Shown one piece after another: positions 31,771 to 42,198 of a DNA stretch of 64,000 nucleotides. How positions within the stretch are numbered: position 1 is the first letter of the stretch; each line of letters begins with the position of its first letter. The position numbers and the translations under genes were made by a program. The notes beneath the pieces were generated by a model. The model saw only the letters and a list, made by a program, of their open reading frames with translations, did no database searches and had not been told where the DNA came from. The DNA is from Flavobacteriaceae bacterium PS02334 (GTDB lineage Bacteria > Bacteroidota > Bacteroidia > Flavobacteriales > Flavobacteriaceae), in assembly GCA_029959295.1 (NCBI GenBank), contig JASCOH010000002.1:434001-498000 (forward strand), read 5' to 3'.

Positions 31771-34071
31771 TTAGTTTGAAAAATTAAAATCAGCTTCGTT
31801 TTTTGTCATAGAATCGCCTCCGACAAAAACTTTGAAATCGCCAGATTCTGCTTCCCATTTTTTGTTTGCCGAATAAAATTCTATCGTTTTTTCGTCAATT
31901 TCGAAGGAAATAGTTTTGGTTTCTCCTGCCTTGATTTCGGTCAATTCAAAACCTTTAAGTTCACGAACCGGACGCGTAACGCTTGCAACCAAATCTCTTA
32001 TGTACAATTGAACAACTTCTTTTCCGTCAACTTTGCTGTTGTTTTTTACCTCCACAGAAACCGTGATTTTTCCGCCTTTGGCAAAAGATTTTTTATCTAA
32101 TTTCAAGTTCGAATATTCAAATTTAGAATAGCTCAAGCCAAATCCGAATGGATATTGAGGCGTTTTTTCCACATCGCCATAATGTGACCAAAAAACGCTT
32201 TCCGGATTATCAGTCGAAGGCCTTCCTGTATTTTTATAGTTGTAATAAATTGGCAACTGTCCAACATTTCTTGGGAAAGACATTGGCAATTTTCCACTTG
32301 GATTATAATCTCCATATAAAACTTGCGCAATTGCATGACCGCTTTGAGTTCCTAAATGCCAAGCTTCTACAATCGCAGGAATATTTTCTGCAGCCCAAGG
32401 AATTGTCAACGGACGGCCATTTTGCAACACTAAAACTATATTTTTATTTGCCTTGAAAACGGCTTCCAACAATTCTTGCTGCACGCCTGGAAGTCCGATT
32501 TCAGAACGGCTTCTTCCTTCTCCAGACTGCAATCCATGTTCGCCTAAAACCATGATTACGACGTCCGCATTTTTTGCCACAGCCACTGCTTTGTCGAAAC
32601 CGCTTTTGTCAGTCATATTGATTTTAGTTTCTTCAATAAATTTTGGACTTCCTAAAGTTACGTCGGCACCTTTTTCATAAGTGATCTGATTTCCTTTGTA
32701 AGCGTCCATTCCTTCCAAGAAAGAAATAGCGGTGTTGTCGTCAGCACCAATTCTCCAGCTTCCTAACGGACTGGTTTTGTCGTTTGCCAAAGCTCCAATT
32801 ACTGCAATTTTTTGACCTGATTTTTTTAGCGGCAGCAAATTATTTTCGTTCTTCAAAAGCACGATTGATTTCTTTGCCATATCTAAAACTCCATCTTGGA
32901 ATTCTTGCTTTCCAGTTGTTTCTTTCTCACGAGTTTCATCGCAATATTTATATGGATTTTCGAATAATCCCAACAAGAATTTTACTTTTAAAATCCTTCT
33001 TACCGAGTCATCGATTTTATCTTCAGAAACTTTTCCTTCTTTAACTAAAGCAGCTAAATAATTCAAATATCCGTAGGATTCCATGTCCATGTCAGAACCT
33101 GCGTTTGCGGCGAACATTGACGCTTCTTTCAAATCTTTGGCGTAGCCGTGATTGATCATTTCGCCTAACGAACCCCAATCAGAAACTATGAAACCTTCGA
33201 AATTCCATTCTCCTTTTAATACATCTCTCTGTAGATATTTGTTTCCCGTTGCCGGAATTCCTTCCAATTCATTGAACGAATTCATGAAAGTCAAAACGCC
33301 AGCGTTAACTGTCGCCTTGAAAGGAGGTAGGATGATGTTGTGCAAAGTATTGTCGCTGACATCAACCGTATTGTAATCGCGACCCGATTCAGCAAAACCA
33401 TACCCTGCGAAATGTTTTGTGCAAGCGGCGATGTGAAAAGCATCAAATTTATCGCCTTGAAAACCGCGAACTCTGGCAATTGCGATTTGGCTTCCTAAGT
33501 AAGGATCTTCGCCTGCGCCTTCCATAACTCTTCCCCAGCGCGCATCACGAGTGATGTCAACCATTGGTGCGAATGTCCAGTTTAAACCTGCGACTGCGGC
33601 TTCAGCAGCGGCAATTTCTGCTGATTTTTCCATTGCTTTTAAATCCCAAGAAGCAGCTTCCGCCAAAGGAATCGGGCTTACGGTTTTGTATCCGTGAACG
33701 ACGTCAAAACCAAAAATCAATGGAATTCCCAAACGAGTTTCTTCCACGGCGATTTTCTGCATGGCTTTCACGTCTTTAACACCGCGAATATTCAGCATTG
33801 AACCTACTAATCCTTTTTTAATATTTTCGTATTTTTTGGACGCTTCGCCTTCTGATGGAGCGGGACCAGTTACATCCCAAAAACCATTGTATTGGTTCAT
33901 CTGTCCGACTTTTTCTTCCAAAGTCATTAATTTTAAGACAGAATCTACTTTTCGGTCGATTGGTGATTTTACTTTATCAGAAAAAGCAGTTTGTTTTGAA
34001 GAGCCGCAACTTATGGCGAATGCCAAAAAGCCTGCGAACAATCCGTATTTTGTTATGGTGTTGTATTTCAT
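31771..34071 (-). CDS. GH3 beta-glucosidase lipoprotein (BglX-like)
   Basis: Start at ATG 34071; 766 residues. Lipobox AISC (Cys22). The TIM-barrel domain has KHFAGYGFAESGRDYN and the nucleophile Asp298 in VSDWG. The alpha/beta sandwich domain begins near QKIAVIGALAND and has LGEHGLQSGEGRSR. A fibronectin-III-like domain ends the protein. It releases glucose from the non-reducing ends of beta-glucan oligosaccharides. The residues after Cys22 (GSSKQT) lack acids, which suggests a periplasmic-facing lipoprotein, unlike the surface ones of this locus. Confidence 0.94.
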   Translation of the reverse strand: MKYNTITKYGLFAGFLAFAISCGSSKQTAFSDKVKSPIDRKVDSVLKLMTLEEKVGQMNQYNGFWDVTGPAPSEGEASKKYENIKKGLVGSMLNIRGVKDVKAMQKIAVEETRLGIPLIFGFDVVHGYKTVSPIPLAEAASWDLKAMEKSAEIAAAEAAVAGLNWTFAPMVDITRDARWGRVMEGAGEDPYLGSQIAIARVRGFQGDKFDAFHIAACTKHFAGYGFAESGRDYNTVDVSDNTLHNIILPPFKATVNAGVLTFMNSFNELEGIPATGNKYLQRDVLKGEWNFEGFIVSDWGSLGEMINHGYAKDLKEASMFAANAGSDMDMESYGYLNYLAALVKEGKVSEDKIDDSVRRILKVKFLLGLFENPYKYCDETREKETTGKQEFQDGVLDMAKKSIVLLKNENNLLPLKKSGQKIAVIGALANDKTSPLGSWRIGADDNTAISFLEGMDAYKGNQITYEKGADVTLGSPKFIEETKINMTDKSGFDKAVAVAKNADVVIMVLGEHGLQSGEGRSRSEIGLPGVQQELLEAVFKANKNIVLVLQNGRPLTIPWAAENIPAIVEAWHLGTQSGHAIAQVLYGDYNPSGKLPMSFPRNVGQLPIYYNYKNTGRPSTDNPESVFWSHYGDVEKTPQYPFGFGLSYSKFEYSNLKLDKKSFAKGGKITVSVEVKNNSKVDGKEVVQLYIRDLVASVTRPVRELKGFELTEIKAGETKTISFEIDEKTIEFYSANKKWEAESGDFKVFVGGDSMTKNEADFNFSN

Positions 34072-34100
34072 TATAATTTGGGAATATAGCTTCAATAAAT

Positions 34101-34127
34101 AAGAAGGCTAGGAGTGCTAGCCTTCTT
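34101..34127. terminator. Intra-operon hairpin
   Basis: AAGAAGGCTAG and CTAGCCTTCTT, perfect 11-bp arms with a 5-nt loop, between the surface GH16 and GH3 genes. The T run on the minus strand is weak (TATTTATT). It may be a leaky terminator or an mRNA-stability element that lowers expression of the downstream enzymes. Confidence 0.6.
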
Positions 34128-34153
34128 AAAATTTAAGTAAAAAATGTATAAAA

Positions 34154-35815
34154 TTATTGGTAAACGCGGATGTAATCTACTTCCATTGTTGACGTTGTAA
34201 ACGCTGGATCGATATTTCCGCCGAAAGTACCGCCCATTGCAAAGTTCATAATCAAGAAGAAATTTGCATTAAAAGGCAATGTCGAGCTGTTGTCGACAGA
34301 ATGGTAAGGAGTTGTCTGATCATCAACATAAAAGCTAATTTTCGTCGGACTCCAAATCACTTTATAAACATGGAATTCAGAAGACGCATTTGCAATTATT
34401 GTTGATCCCGTATTTGCATTTCCAGCTGAACGACCTGGATAATGAAGCGTTCCGTGGATTTTGTTTTGCTCATTTCCTTTGTGTTCCATCATGTCAATTT
34501 CACCGCAAGCCGGCCACGGATTTGTCTGGTAATTTGCACCAAGCATCCAAACGGCAGGCCAAGTTCCTCCGCCGGCCGGAAGTTTTGCTTTGAATTCAAT
34601 TTTTCCATATTTGAAGGCTACTTTGTTTTCACTTACTAATCTTGCAGAAGTATAAAAAGCACCATTAAATTCTTCTTTTTTAGCTGTAATTTTTAACATT
34701 CCGCCTTCAACTTTTACGTTTTCAGGTCTGTCAGTATAATATTGCGCTTCGTTATTTCCCCAGCCGTTGTCGCCTCTGCCAAGATTATAACTCCAGTTTG
34801 CTGGATTTGGTGCGCCTTGAACGTTGAATTCATCTTGCCAGATTATGTTTGTATAATCTTCTGTCGGATCTGGATTTTCACCTTGAACAGGAGGCTGCGT
34901 GCTGAAAGTGTGGTACCATGCCAATGCTGGATTTCCGCCCATAACAGCTCTGACAACCATTTTGTTTTCTGTCAATTCTAAGATTTCATAAGTGCTTTGA
35001 CCGATATAATAGCCCATGAAACCGTTGTCAGAAAACGTCATTGATGTACCGCGAGTTTTGTCAGCAGGGACAAGCGATTCTGAAGGACTTAATGTTACTG
35101 TTTTTACTCCAGAAGTACTATAAGATAAGCATTGGTCACCGCTTCCAGAACCATTTCCTACGCTTAAGAAATCAGCATTGAAGAACGTTTTTCCGCCATT
35201 ATCTAATTGGTATTTCAAAACACCGCCTTCCACAAAAAAGCGTAATTTATTTTCATAAAGACAGCTGCTTGTAGGAGAACCTGCTTTTTCAAATGGAGCT
35301 GCTGCATAATAATTTGGATAGAAATTCTTCGTAATGTCGCCATCATTTTGACCTACGCCCAAATGTCCAGGAACAGCTGCAGCCCAATACCAGATTTTTG
35401 AATCGCCACTTGTCAAAAGTGTAATCGCTTCGTCATCATTGAAATTGCTGAAAACAGTTACTTCAAAAGAAGTATTGCTGGCAGTGCCGCCTTTTCCAGT
35501 CGCTACTACAGTAACAGTGTAAGTATTTAGGCCATTCTTTGTAAATGCTTTTGTGTAAACGCCACCAGGCGCATTAGCAGAACCGTCGCTGAAGATATAT
35601 TTAAAGCTTACCGCATTATCTGCTTTTGCTTTTAAAATTACCTTTCCAGAACCATCGCCATCAGGATTTGCTGTGCTTTTACCGACAATTTCATATTCTA
35701 GCGTAATGTTTTTTGGCGCATCTAAACTGCCAAAAGTTTTATCGTCGTCTTGGCAACTTGTTACTAAAACTAGCAACAGAAGCAGTCTTCCGAAGTTTTT
35801 TAATAGATTTTTCAT
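34154..35815 (-). CDS. Surface GH16 beta-glucanase lipoprotein with PKD-like N-terminal domain
   Basis: 553 residues. Lipobox VTSC (Cys21) followed by QDDDK, an acidic lipoprotein export signal that predicts cell-surface display. Residues about 40-120 form a PKD/Ig-like domain (FKYIFSDGSANAPGG). About 130-310 is an uncharacterised domain often found with GH16 in these loci (SGDSKIWYWAAAVPGHLGVG). The GH16 domain fills about 330-553 with Glu439, Asp441 and Glu444 in GEIDMME. It would make the first cuts in extracellular glucan. Confidence 0.93.
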   Translation of the reverse strand: MKNLLKNFGRLLLLLVLVTSCQDDDKTFGSLDAPKNITLEYEIVGKSTANPDGDGSGKVILKAKADNAVSFKYIFSDGSANAPGGVYTKAFTKNGLNTYTVTVVATGKGGTASNTSFEVTVFSNFNDDEAITLLTSGDSKIWYWAAAVPGHLGVGQNDGDITKNFYPNYYAAAPFEKAGSPTSSCLYENKLRFFVEGGVLKYQLDNGGKTFFNADFLSVGNGSGSGDQCLSYSTSGVKTVTLSPSESLVPADKTRGTSMTFSDNGFMGYYIGQSTYEILELTENKMVVRAVMGGNPALAWYHTFSTQPPVQGENPDPTEDYTNIIWQDEFNVQGAPNPANWSYNLGRGDNGWGNNEAQYYTDRPENVKVEGGMLKITAKKEEFNGAFYTSARLVSENKVAFKYGKIEFKAKLPAGGGTWPAVWMLGANYQTNPWPACGEIDMMEHKGNEQNKIHGTLHYPGRSAGNANTGSTIIANASSEFHVYKVIWSPTKISFYVDDQTTPYHSVDNSSTLPFNANFFLIMNFAMGGTFGGNIDPAFTTSTMEVDYIRVYQ

Positions 35816-35820
35816 AGCAA

Positions 35821-37377
35821 TTAGTTTGAAAGTTTTACATCGTCAAAATAGTAGCTTGCTCCGGTTCCGCTTGTTCCGAAATCAAAGAAAAGCACTACGT
35901 TTTGATACGCATTATTATTGTTAATTCCTGATAAATTATAAGTCAATTCTTCCCATTGATTTGAAGTTGTGGTAGTGACTGATAATTCTGTGTTTATTCC
36001 TGTATTTCCAGAATTTTCAAGTTTTAATAGAACTGGAATTCCTGCAGCCGGAGACCAAACTTTAATTTTAATCTTTTGGTAAACAGAGAAATCAATCGGT
36101 TCAGTAAGCGTAAGTGCTGTTCCAGCCCAAACTTCAGAACCAGCATTTTTAACTACTTTTGCAACATTTGCAGAAGTATTAATTCCGCTTGGATCAGGAT
36201 TTGCTACTTTAGAGGCAAAAGCATTTCCGAAATCACCAAAACCATAATTAATTGTAGACGATTCAAATGTCAAAGGCAGAATTTTTGGTTCATCGCCATT
36301 TGTCTGTCTGATATCATCGAAATAGTAAGAAGCGCCATTTCCTGGATTTCCAAAATCAAAGAAGATGATAACTTTTGAATATTGTTTTGTAAAATCTGCT
36401 CCAGCGAAATCGAAGGTCATATATTCCCAAGAATTGGCAACTGTTGTAGCAATATCAACTTCTTTGTTAATATTACCGTCAGTAAGGTTTTCAATTTTCA
36501 GCTTTACGATAGCGCCAACTGCTGGTGACCAAACTTTTACTCTGATTTTTGTCAAAGTTGAGAAATCAATAGGATTGTCAAGGACCATTGTTGTTCCTCC
36601 CCAAGTTTCAGCTCCGTTATTTTTAACTGTTTTACCTACTTTTGAGCTCAAGTTAATTCCAGAAATAGATGGATTGCTAGCAAGTGTCGTTGTTATATTT
36701 CCAAAATCTGCAAAAGAATAATTTAATAAAGAATTTTCGAAAGTTATTGGCAATAGAATTGGATTTGAAATGACTACAGTTTTTGTTATCGTTGTTGTAG
36801 CAGCACCTCCGCTGTAAGCGACAATTTTCACAGTATAAGTTCCTGTGTTCGCATAAGTATGTAAAATTGCAGGACCGCCTTCCATAAACTGAACAGGCAA
36901 TTGTGAAGGATTATCTCCAAAAGTTACTTCAAAGAAAGTCTCAAAATCTGCTTTAGCAGTCAAATTTATAGAGTAAGAATCTCCGGTCACAGGTGTTATG
37001 GTAGCTTCTACATTTTCAGGAGCTCTGAAAGAAACAGTTAACGGAACTATGGTTTCGCTTGTTAATCCGGTAACTCCAGTTCCCATAATTTTTACGTTAT
37101 ACTGTCCTTCAGCATAAACGTGATCCACGGTTTGACCAACGCCTACTTCCACAGGTTCAGCAGTTGCATCACCAAAGAATACATCATATTTTACCAAACC
37201 GTCACCTCTTGGCGCTATGGTTACCTTTCCAGAATTATCTTGCGTAATTGTGAATAAAGCAGAAAGATTGCTTGGTGCGGGCGCATCTGTTACCGAATCA
37301 AGGCTTGAATCGTCTCCTGAACATGCCATCAGCAATGTTACCAAGAATAAGCTATATATAATTTTAATTTTTTTCAT
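35821..37377 (-). CDS. Surface glycan-binding lipoprotein with duplicated C-terminal domain
   Basis: 518 residues. Lipobox MAC (Cys19), then SGDDSS, a surface-export signal. Two PKD-type domains (about 30-115 and 118-205) precede two tandem copies of a 150-residue beta-sandwich. The copies share FDFGNPGNGASYYFDD with FDFGTSGTGASYYFDD and IDFSTLTKIRVKVWSPA with IDFSVYQKIKIKVWSPA. The sandwich resembles carbohydrate-binding modules. Position right after susD is that of a SusE/F-type glycan-binding protein. No catalytic residues are evident. Confidence 0.85.
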   Translation of the reverse strand: MKKIKIIYSLFLVTLLMACSGDDSSLDSVTDAPAPSNLSALFTITQDNSGKVTIAPRGDGLVKYDVFFGDATAEPVEVGVGQTVDHVYAEGQYNVKIMGTGVTGLTSETIVPLTVSFRAPENVEATITPVTGDSYSINLTAKADFETFFEVTFGDNPSQLPVQFMEGGPAILHTYANTGTYTVKIVAYSGGAATTTITKTVVISNPILLPITFENSLLNYSFADFGNITTTLASNPSISGINLSSKVGKTVKNNGAETWGGTTMVLDNPIDFSTLTKIRVKVWSPAVGAIVKLKIENLTDGNINKEVDIATTVANSWEYMTFDFAGADFTKQYSKVIIFFDFGNPGNGASYYFDDIRQTNGDEPKILPLTFESSTINYGFGDFGNAFASKVANPDPSGINTSANVAKVVKNAGSEVWAGTALTLTEPIDFSVYQKIKIKVWSPAAGIPVLLKLENSGNTGINTELSVTTTTSNQWEELTYNLSGINNNNAYQNVVLFFDFGTSGTGASYYFDDVKLSN

Positions 37378-37387
37378 AATCTAAATT

Positions 37388-38869
37388 TTAATATCCAGGA
37401 TTTTGTTTCCAGTTTCCAGCAGAGAATTGTATTTCTTCGATTGGAATTGGGAATACTTCGTTTTTATTGCTTGAGAATCCGTCTATTTCAATTGACGCTC
37501 TTCCGGTTCTTACCAAGTCGAAGAAACGATGGCCTTCGCCTAAAAGTTCTCTTCTTCTTTCTGCCCAAATAAAACTTGTCAAAGTAGAACCGGTTCCAGC
37601 GATATCATGATTTGTATCGCCAAAAGCACGTCTTCTCACTTCATTCAAATAACCTCTTGCTTTTGCATCGTCAATATTTCCTCTGTTATAAGCTTCAGCA
37701 GCCATTAACAAAACATCTGCATAACGAATAGCTCTGTAATTATTAGGATTTGTAAGGTTTAAATCCCCCGCAGCATTTGCAGAACGTGTTCTTGGGATAT
37801 ATTTTCTGTTGAAAAATCCAGTATGCTTGTAGCCAACGCCATAAGTTGCACCTGTTGCAGTAGCCCATGCCGCAATATCTAAAATAGCTACATCTTTTCT
37901 TTTATCGCCAGCTTCAAAAGTATTTACAGCTTCTTGAGTTGGAACATTAAAGCTATATCCAGAAGAAAATTTTGGTCCAGAATAATTTCTTGGTCCGTTG
38001 AAACCTACGGCTACGTTACCTTCACTACATTGAAGACATCCAAATCCAGCACCTTCAATATCAGTATATTGCACTTCAAAAACTGATTCTAGGCCATTTT
38101 CTTGGGCTTCTTCAAAAAGGCTATCATAATCTTGAACTAAAGAATAGCCTCCAGTAACTGTGATCAGATTTTCTAAAGTTTGAGCCGCCAAATCAAATTT
38201 TTCATCATACAAATACACTTTTCCAAGCAAAGCCTGAGCAGCTCCTTTTGTCACTCTTCCTTTTTGTGCAGGAGTTGGATTTAAGTCAGCAATGGCAAGA
38301 ATTAAGTCATTTTCAATTGAAGCATAAACTTCTTCAACAGAAGATCTTGGAATCGTTTTTTCGTCTCCTAAAACAAATCTAGCATCTTGTTTCATAGGAA
38401 TTCCTCCAAACCATTTTACCAATTCAAATTGATAATAAGCTTTTAAGAAACGCGCTTCAGCAATAACCTGCGGTTTGTTTGGAAAATCAGTTTTATCTTT
38501 AAATTCTAAGATGTAACTTGCTCTGTTGACTCCAGCAAACATCCAGTCCCAAACATTTTTTACGTTTGCATTGACTGGAGTATGAATCATTTCGTCAACT
38601 TGCTGGAAACCGATAACGTCATTGGCACTTTCACCACCTGCAGCAGTATTGTCAGAAGCAATTTCTCCTAATAATACATTCACATAAGTAGATTGCAATA
38701 TGTCATAAGCGGCAATCAGCGCTTTGTTATATTCTTCTTCGTTGTTAAAATAATTGTCAGCACCAAGAGAATAAGGAATTTCTCGGTCAACAAAATCATC
38801 ACTGCAAGAAGTAGCAACCCCTGACATTATGCTTAAGGCCATTACAGCCATAATTATATTCTTTTTCAT
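37388..38869 (-). CDS. SusD/RagB-family nutrient-binding lipoprotein
   Basis: Start at ATG 38869; 493 residues. Lipobox ATSC (Cys22) followed by SDDF. The TPR-like helices with YYQFELVKWFGGIPM and the C-terminal AERRRELLGEGHRFFDLVRTG plus PIPIEEIQ are signatures of SusD. It forms the lid on the SusC barrel and captures oligosaccharides at the surface. The gap to susC is 10 bp. Confidence 0.96.
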   Translation of the reverse strand: MKKNIIMAVMALSIMSGVATSCSDDFVDREIPYSLGADNYFNNEEEYNKALIAAYDILQSTYVNVLLGEIASDNTAAGGESANDVIGFQQVDEMIHTPVNANVKNVWDWMFAGVNRASYILEFKDKTDFPNKPQVIAEARFLKAYYQFELVKWFGGIPMKQDARFVLGDEKTIPRSSVEEVYASIENDLILAIADLNPTPAQKGRVTKGAAQALLGKVYLYDEKFDLAAQTLENLITVTGGYSLVQDYDSLFEEAQENGLESVFEVQYTDIEGAGFGCLQCSEGNVAVGFNGPRNYSGPKFSSGYSFNVPTQEAVNTFEAGDKRKDVAILDIAAWATATGATYGVGYKHTGFFNRKYIPRTRSANAAGDLNLTNPNNYRAIRYADVLLMAAEAYNRGNIDDAKARGYLNEVRRRAFGDTNHDIAGTGSTLTSFIWAERRRELLGEGHRFFDLVRTGRASIEIDGFSSNKNEVFPIPIEEIQFSAGNWKQNPGY

Positions 38870-38879
38870 CTTGTTTAAA

Positions 38880-41800
38880 TTAAAAATTAACATTTACACC
38901 AAACATATAAGTTCTTGGAATTGGATAAAATCCGTTGTCAACACCGCCACCAATTGGGCTTCCGCTTGAAGCTCCGGGATCATAACCCATATATTTTGTG
39001 AAAGTGTAAAGATTGTTAACGCCTGTATAAATTCTTACTTTGCTGATCCCTGCTTTTTCAGTGAAAGAAGGATCTAAAGTATAACCTAATTGAACATTTT
39101 GGATTCTCAAATAAGAAGCATCTTCAACAAAGTAATCAGAGAAAATATTATTAGAAGTCGTTCCGGTAGTAACTCTTGGAATGCTGTTTGTTGAGCCTTC
39201 GCCAGTCCATCTTCCTAATAAATAATTTGAACGATTTACATCGTTTAAAGTTCTTTCATAAGCTCTTACCATATCATTTCCGATAGAAGCAAACGCATAG
39301 GCTGTAAAATCAAAACCTTTGTAATTTAAATTGATATTCAATCCCATTGTTGTACTTGGAATAGGATCTCCGATATCAGTTCTGTCATTTGCATCTAATT
39401 TGCCGTCGCCATTTACATCAACAAAACGCAAATCTCCGGGTTTTGCTTCAGCACCTAACGCTAACTGTGAAGGATGTGCATCAACTTCTGCTTGGTTTTG
39501 GAAAATTCCAGCAGTTTTATATCCGTAGAAATAACCAAGAGCATGGCCACCTTGCATCCTTGAAGTAATTGTGCTAGTTCCAAATAATCCTCCTTCTAGA
39601 AATCCTGTTCCATTATTTACTTTTGTGACCTCATTTTTTAAGAAAGTAACATTGTAGTTTATGTTAAATGAAAAATTATCAGATAGCTTGTCTTTATAGT
39701 TAATTGCAAATTCGAAACCTTTATTAGTAACGTCTCCTGCATTGATTACTGGTAATTTAGCACCAGGTCCAGCAATTCCTGTAAGTGAAGAAACAGGTAC
39801 ATCAGGAACTAGCAGATCTTTTCTTGTATCAATAAAATAATCAGTATTGATCTCAACTTTGTCATTTAATAACCTAAAATCGAAACCGACATCAAATTTT
39901 TTAGCAGCTTCCCATTTTACATCTGGATTAGCTAAAATTCCCATTGCCGCACCGTTTACTAAATTTCCATCAAAGATATACGTTGCTTCGCCTCCAAGAC
40001 CAGAAAAATAAGCACCTTGCGTAATTTTATCATTACCTAAAGAACCATAACTGGCTCTAAGTTTCAAGAAATTTAATGTTTTAGACTCACCAAAGAAATT
40101 TTCATCAGAAATTACCCAACCACCTGTAACTGATGGAAAGTAGGCAACTTGATTTTCAGGACCAAACTTGGTTGACAAGTCACGTCTGATCATTCCTGAA
40201 ACTAAATATTTTCCTTTAAAATCATATTGCAATCTTGCAAAATGCGAAAGACGTCTTTCATCATAGCTATAACTCGAATTTGTTTTTGAATTAAGCGCGC
40301 CAGTTGTTAAGCTAATGTCAGCATTTTCCCAAGAATTGTTCGGAACATCATAGCCTGTAGCATACAATCCATTGCCATATTCTTTATAAACTGTTTGACC
40401 CGCAGTCAATTTAAAGTTGTGACTTTCTGCAAAAGATTTTGTGTAAGTCGCATATAAGTCAAAAGTATAGCTGTTATCATTGATTGCATTTTGATTTACA
40501 CTACTTCTTACGTTGTTAAAAACTTTACTTCCGCCATAGCTAACCATTTTGTTGAAAGATCTTCCTTCGCTATTTGAAGTCTCAAAACCAATTTTTCCAG
40601 TAATGACTAAATCTTTGATGACTTCATAATTTGCTGCAAAGTTTCCGTTTATCTTTTTTAAATTATAAGAATTATAAGTATTATCTAATTGAGACAAAGG
40701 ATTAATGATTTCATTTCCTAGATTACTTCCAGGAACATTTACATCGCCACTTGGCAAAAGTGTAAAGTTTCCATCTGCATCATATGGCTTGTAAATTGCA
40801 GGCGTATTGATTGCATTAAATAATACAGAACCAAGGGCGTTTTCATTAAAAGTTCTTGAACTTGTATAAATATACATTGCATTAGTTTGTATTTTCAACT
40901 TATCAGAAAGATCAGCGTTTAAACTTATGCGGGCAGTATTTCTAAGGAAGTTAGATTTATCTCCGCCAACAATACCTCCTTGATCTAAATGAGAGCCGCT
41001 GACGCTGTAAGTAATTTTGTCAGAACCGCCAGAAGCGCTGATGTCGTGACTAACTATTGGAGCTCCAGAATCAAATACGAGATCTTGCCAATCAGTTCCT
41101 TTTCCTAAATTTGACACATTTGGGAAAGGAATTGCATTGCCATTATTTGCATAACTTTCATTTAAAAGAAGTGCATATTCTGTAGCATTTAAAAGAGGCA
41201 ATTTTCTGCTCGTTTCTTGAGTTCCAAAATAAGTATTATAAGAAATTCTAGTTTTAGAATTCTTTTTTCCTGTTTTTGTAGTGATTAAAATAACGCCATT
41301 CGCACCAATCGTACCATAAATTGCTGCCTGAGCATCCTTTAAAACCGTAATTGTTTCAACATCATTTGGATTAAGCAGACCGATATCCCCCATGATGGTT
41401 CCATCCACAATAAATGTCGGCGCATTATTGCCATTAGTTCCAATTCCCCTAATTCTAATGTCGAGTCCAGCACCAGGTCGTCCGCCTTGCGTAGTAACAT
41501 TTACTCCTGAAACAGTTCCTTGAAGGGCTTGCTCGATTTTAACTGGTCGAAGATCTTCTAAAGTCTTGCTTGAAACAATTCCAACGGCTCCTGTTACTTC
41601 TCTTTTCTTTTGGCTGCCATAACCAATTACGACTACTTCTTCTAAAGATTTCTGGTCAGGGGAGAGTTTAAAATTAACCGTTTCATTTTTAGTTACTTTG
41701 AATTCATAATTAATAAATCCAACATAAGTAACTACTAAAGTAGATCCCGACGGAACTTTCGAAATTTTAAAATTTCCGTCTAAGTCAGCAGTAATTTGAT

Positions 41801-41945
41801 TCGTACCGTTTTTAACCGATACATTGGCTCCAGGCAATGCTAAACCTGTTTGAGCTTCTGTTACTTTTCCGCTAATTTCATATTCCTGAGAATAACAGAA
41901 TGATGAAATTAGAATGAAAGCAAAGAGAAAAAAGTTTGACTTCAT
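38880..41945 (-). CDS. SusC/RagA-family TonB-linked outer-membrane transporter
   Basis: 1021 residues. Sec signal (SFCYSQ), a carboxypeptidase-regulatory-like domain (about 20-95) and a TonB box-like LEEVVVIGYGSQKK. The plug domain has ALQGTVSGVNVTTQGGRPG and FIVDGTIMGD. A 22-strand barrel ends in MFGVNVNF. It imports oligosaccharides with SusD, driven by TonB. First gene of the transported-glucan operon. Given the GH16/GH3 partners the likely substrate is laminarin or a similar beta-1,3-glucan. Confidence 0.96.
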   Translation of the reverse strand: MKSNFFLFAFILISSFCYSQEYEISGKVTEAQTGLALPGANVSVKNGTNQITADLDGNFKISKVPSGSTLVVTYVGFINYEFKVTKNETVNFKLSPDQKSLEEVVVIGYGSQKKREVTGAVGIVSSKTLEDLRPVKIEQALQGTVSGVNVTTQGGRPGAGLDIRIRGIGTNGNNAPTFIVDGTIMGDIGLLNPNDVETITVLKDAQAAIYGTIGANGVILITTKTGKKNSKTRISYNTYFGTQETSRKLPLLNATEYALLLNESYANNGNAIPFPNVSNLGKGTDWQDLVFDSGAPIVSHDISASGGSDKITYSVSGSHLDQGGIVGGDKSNFLRNTARISLNADLSDKLKIQTNAMYIYTSSRTFNENALGSVLFNAINTPAIYKPYDADGNFTLLPSGDVNVPGSNLGNEIINPLSQLDNTYNSYNLKKINGNFAANYEVIKDLVITGKIGFETSNSEGRSFNKMVSYGGSKVFNNVRSSVNQNAINDNSYTFDLYATYTKSFAESHNFKLTAGQTVYKEYGNGLYATGYDVPNNSWENADISLTTGALNSKTNSSYSYDERRLSHFARLQYDFKGKYLVSGMIRRDLSTKFGPENQVAYFPSVTGGWVISDENFFGESKTLNFLKLRASYGSLGNDKITQGAYFSGLGGEATYIFDGNLVNGAAMGILANPDVKWEAAKKFDVGFDFRLLNDKVEINTDYFIDTRKDLLVPDVPVSSLTGIAGPGAKLPVINAGDVTNKGFEFAINYKDKLSDNFSFNINYNVTFLKNEVTKVNNGTGFLEGGLFGTSTITSRMQGGHALGYFYGYKTAGIFQNQAEVDAHPSQLALGAEAKPGDLRFVDVNGDGKLDANDRTDIGDPIPSTTMGLNINLNYKGFDFTAYAFASIGNDMVRAYERTLNDVNRSNYLLGRWTGEGSTNSIPRVTTGTTSNNIFSDYFVEDASYLRIQNVQLGYTLDPSFTEKAGISKVRIYTGVNNLYTFTKYMGYDPGASSGSPIGGGVDNGFYPIPRTYMFGVNVNF

Positions 41946-42198
41946 GTTATTTGTTTTTTTGTGATATAGTAAAATTAGGGGAGTATATTAAGAATATGAT
42001 AAAAATAACCACAACAAAAAATATACACTTTAAAAATATATATGTAAAATTTTGATATTCTGAATAAGTGTAGGCGTTAACAGTAAATTAAGATATAATT
42101 TATATTCTCTTAACGGTTTAGTTTTAGTTGCAAAATGTCCAATTACAACGTTGTTGTTGTGGTATTGTATAGGTAATCTGACTCAATGTTGTGTTGTT
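41946..42198. promoter_or_regulatory. Regulatory gap between the regulator gene and susC
   Basis: A 253-bp AT-rich stretch in which susC must have its promoter; no perfect TAnnTTTG box was found on the minus strand. It contains a palindrome ACAACGTTGT (42145-42154) and related GTTGT-rich stretches nearby (42151-42160, 42188-42197). These are candidates for binding of the upstream regulator. Confidence 0.4.
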
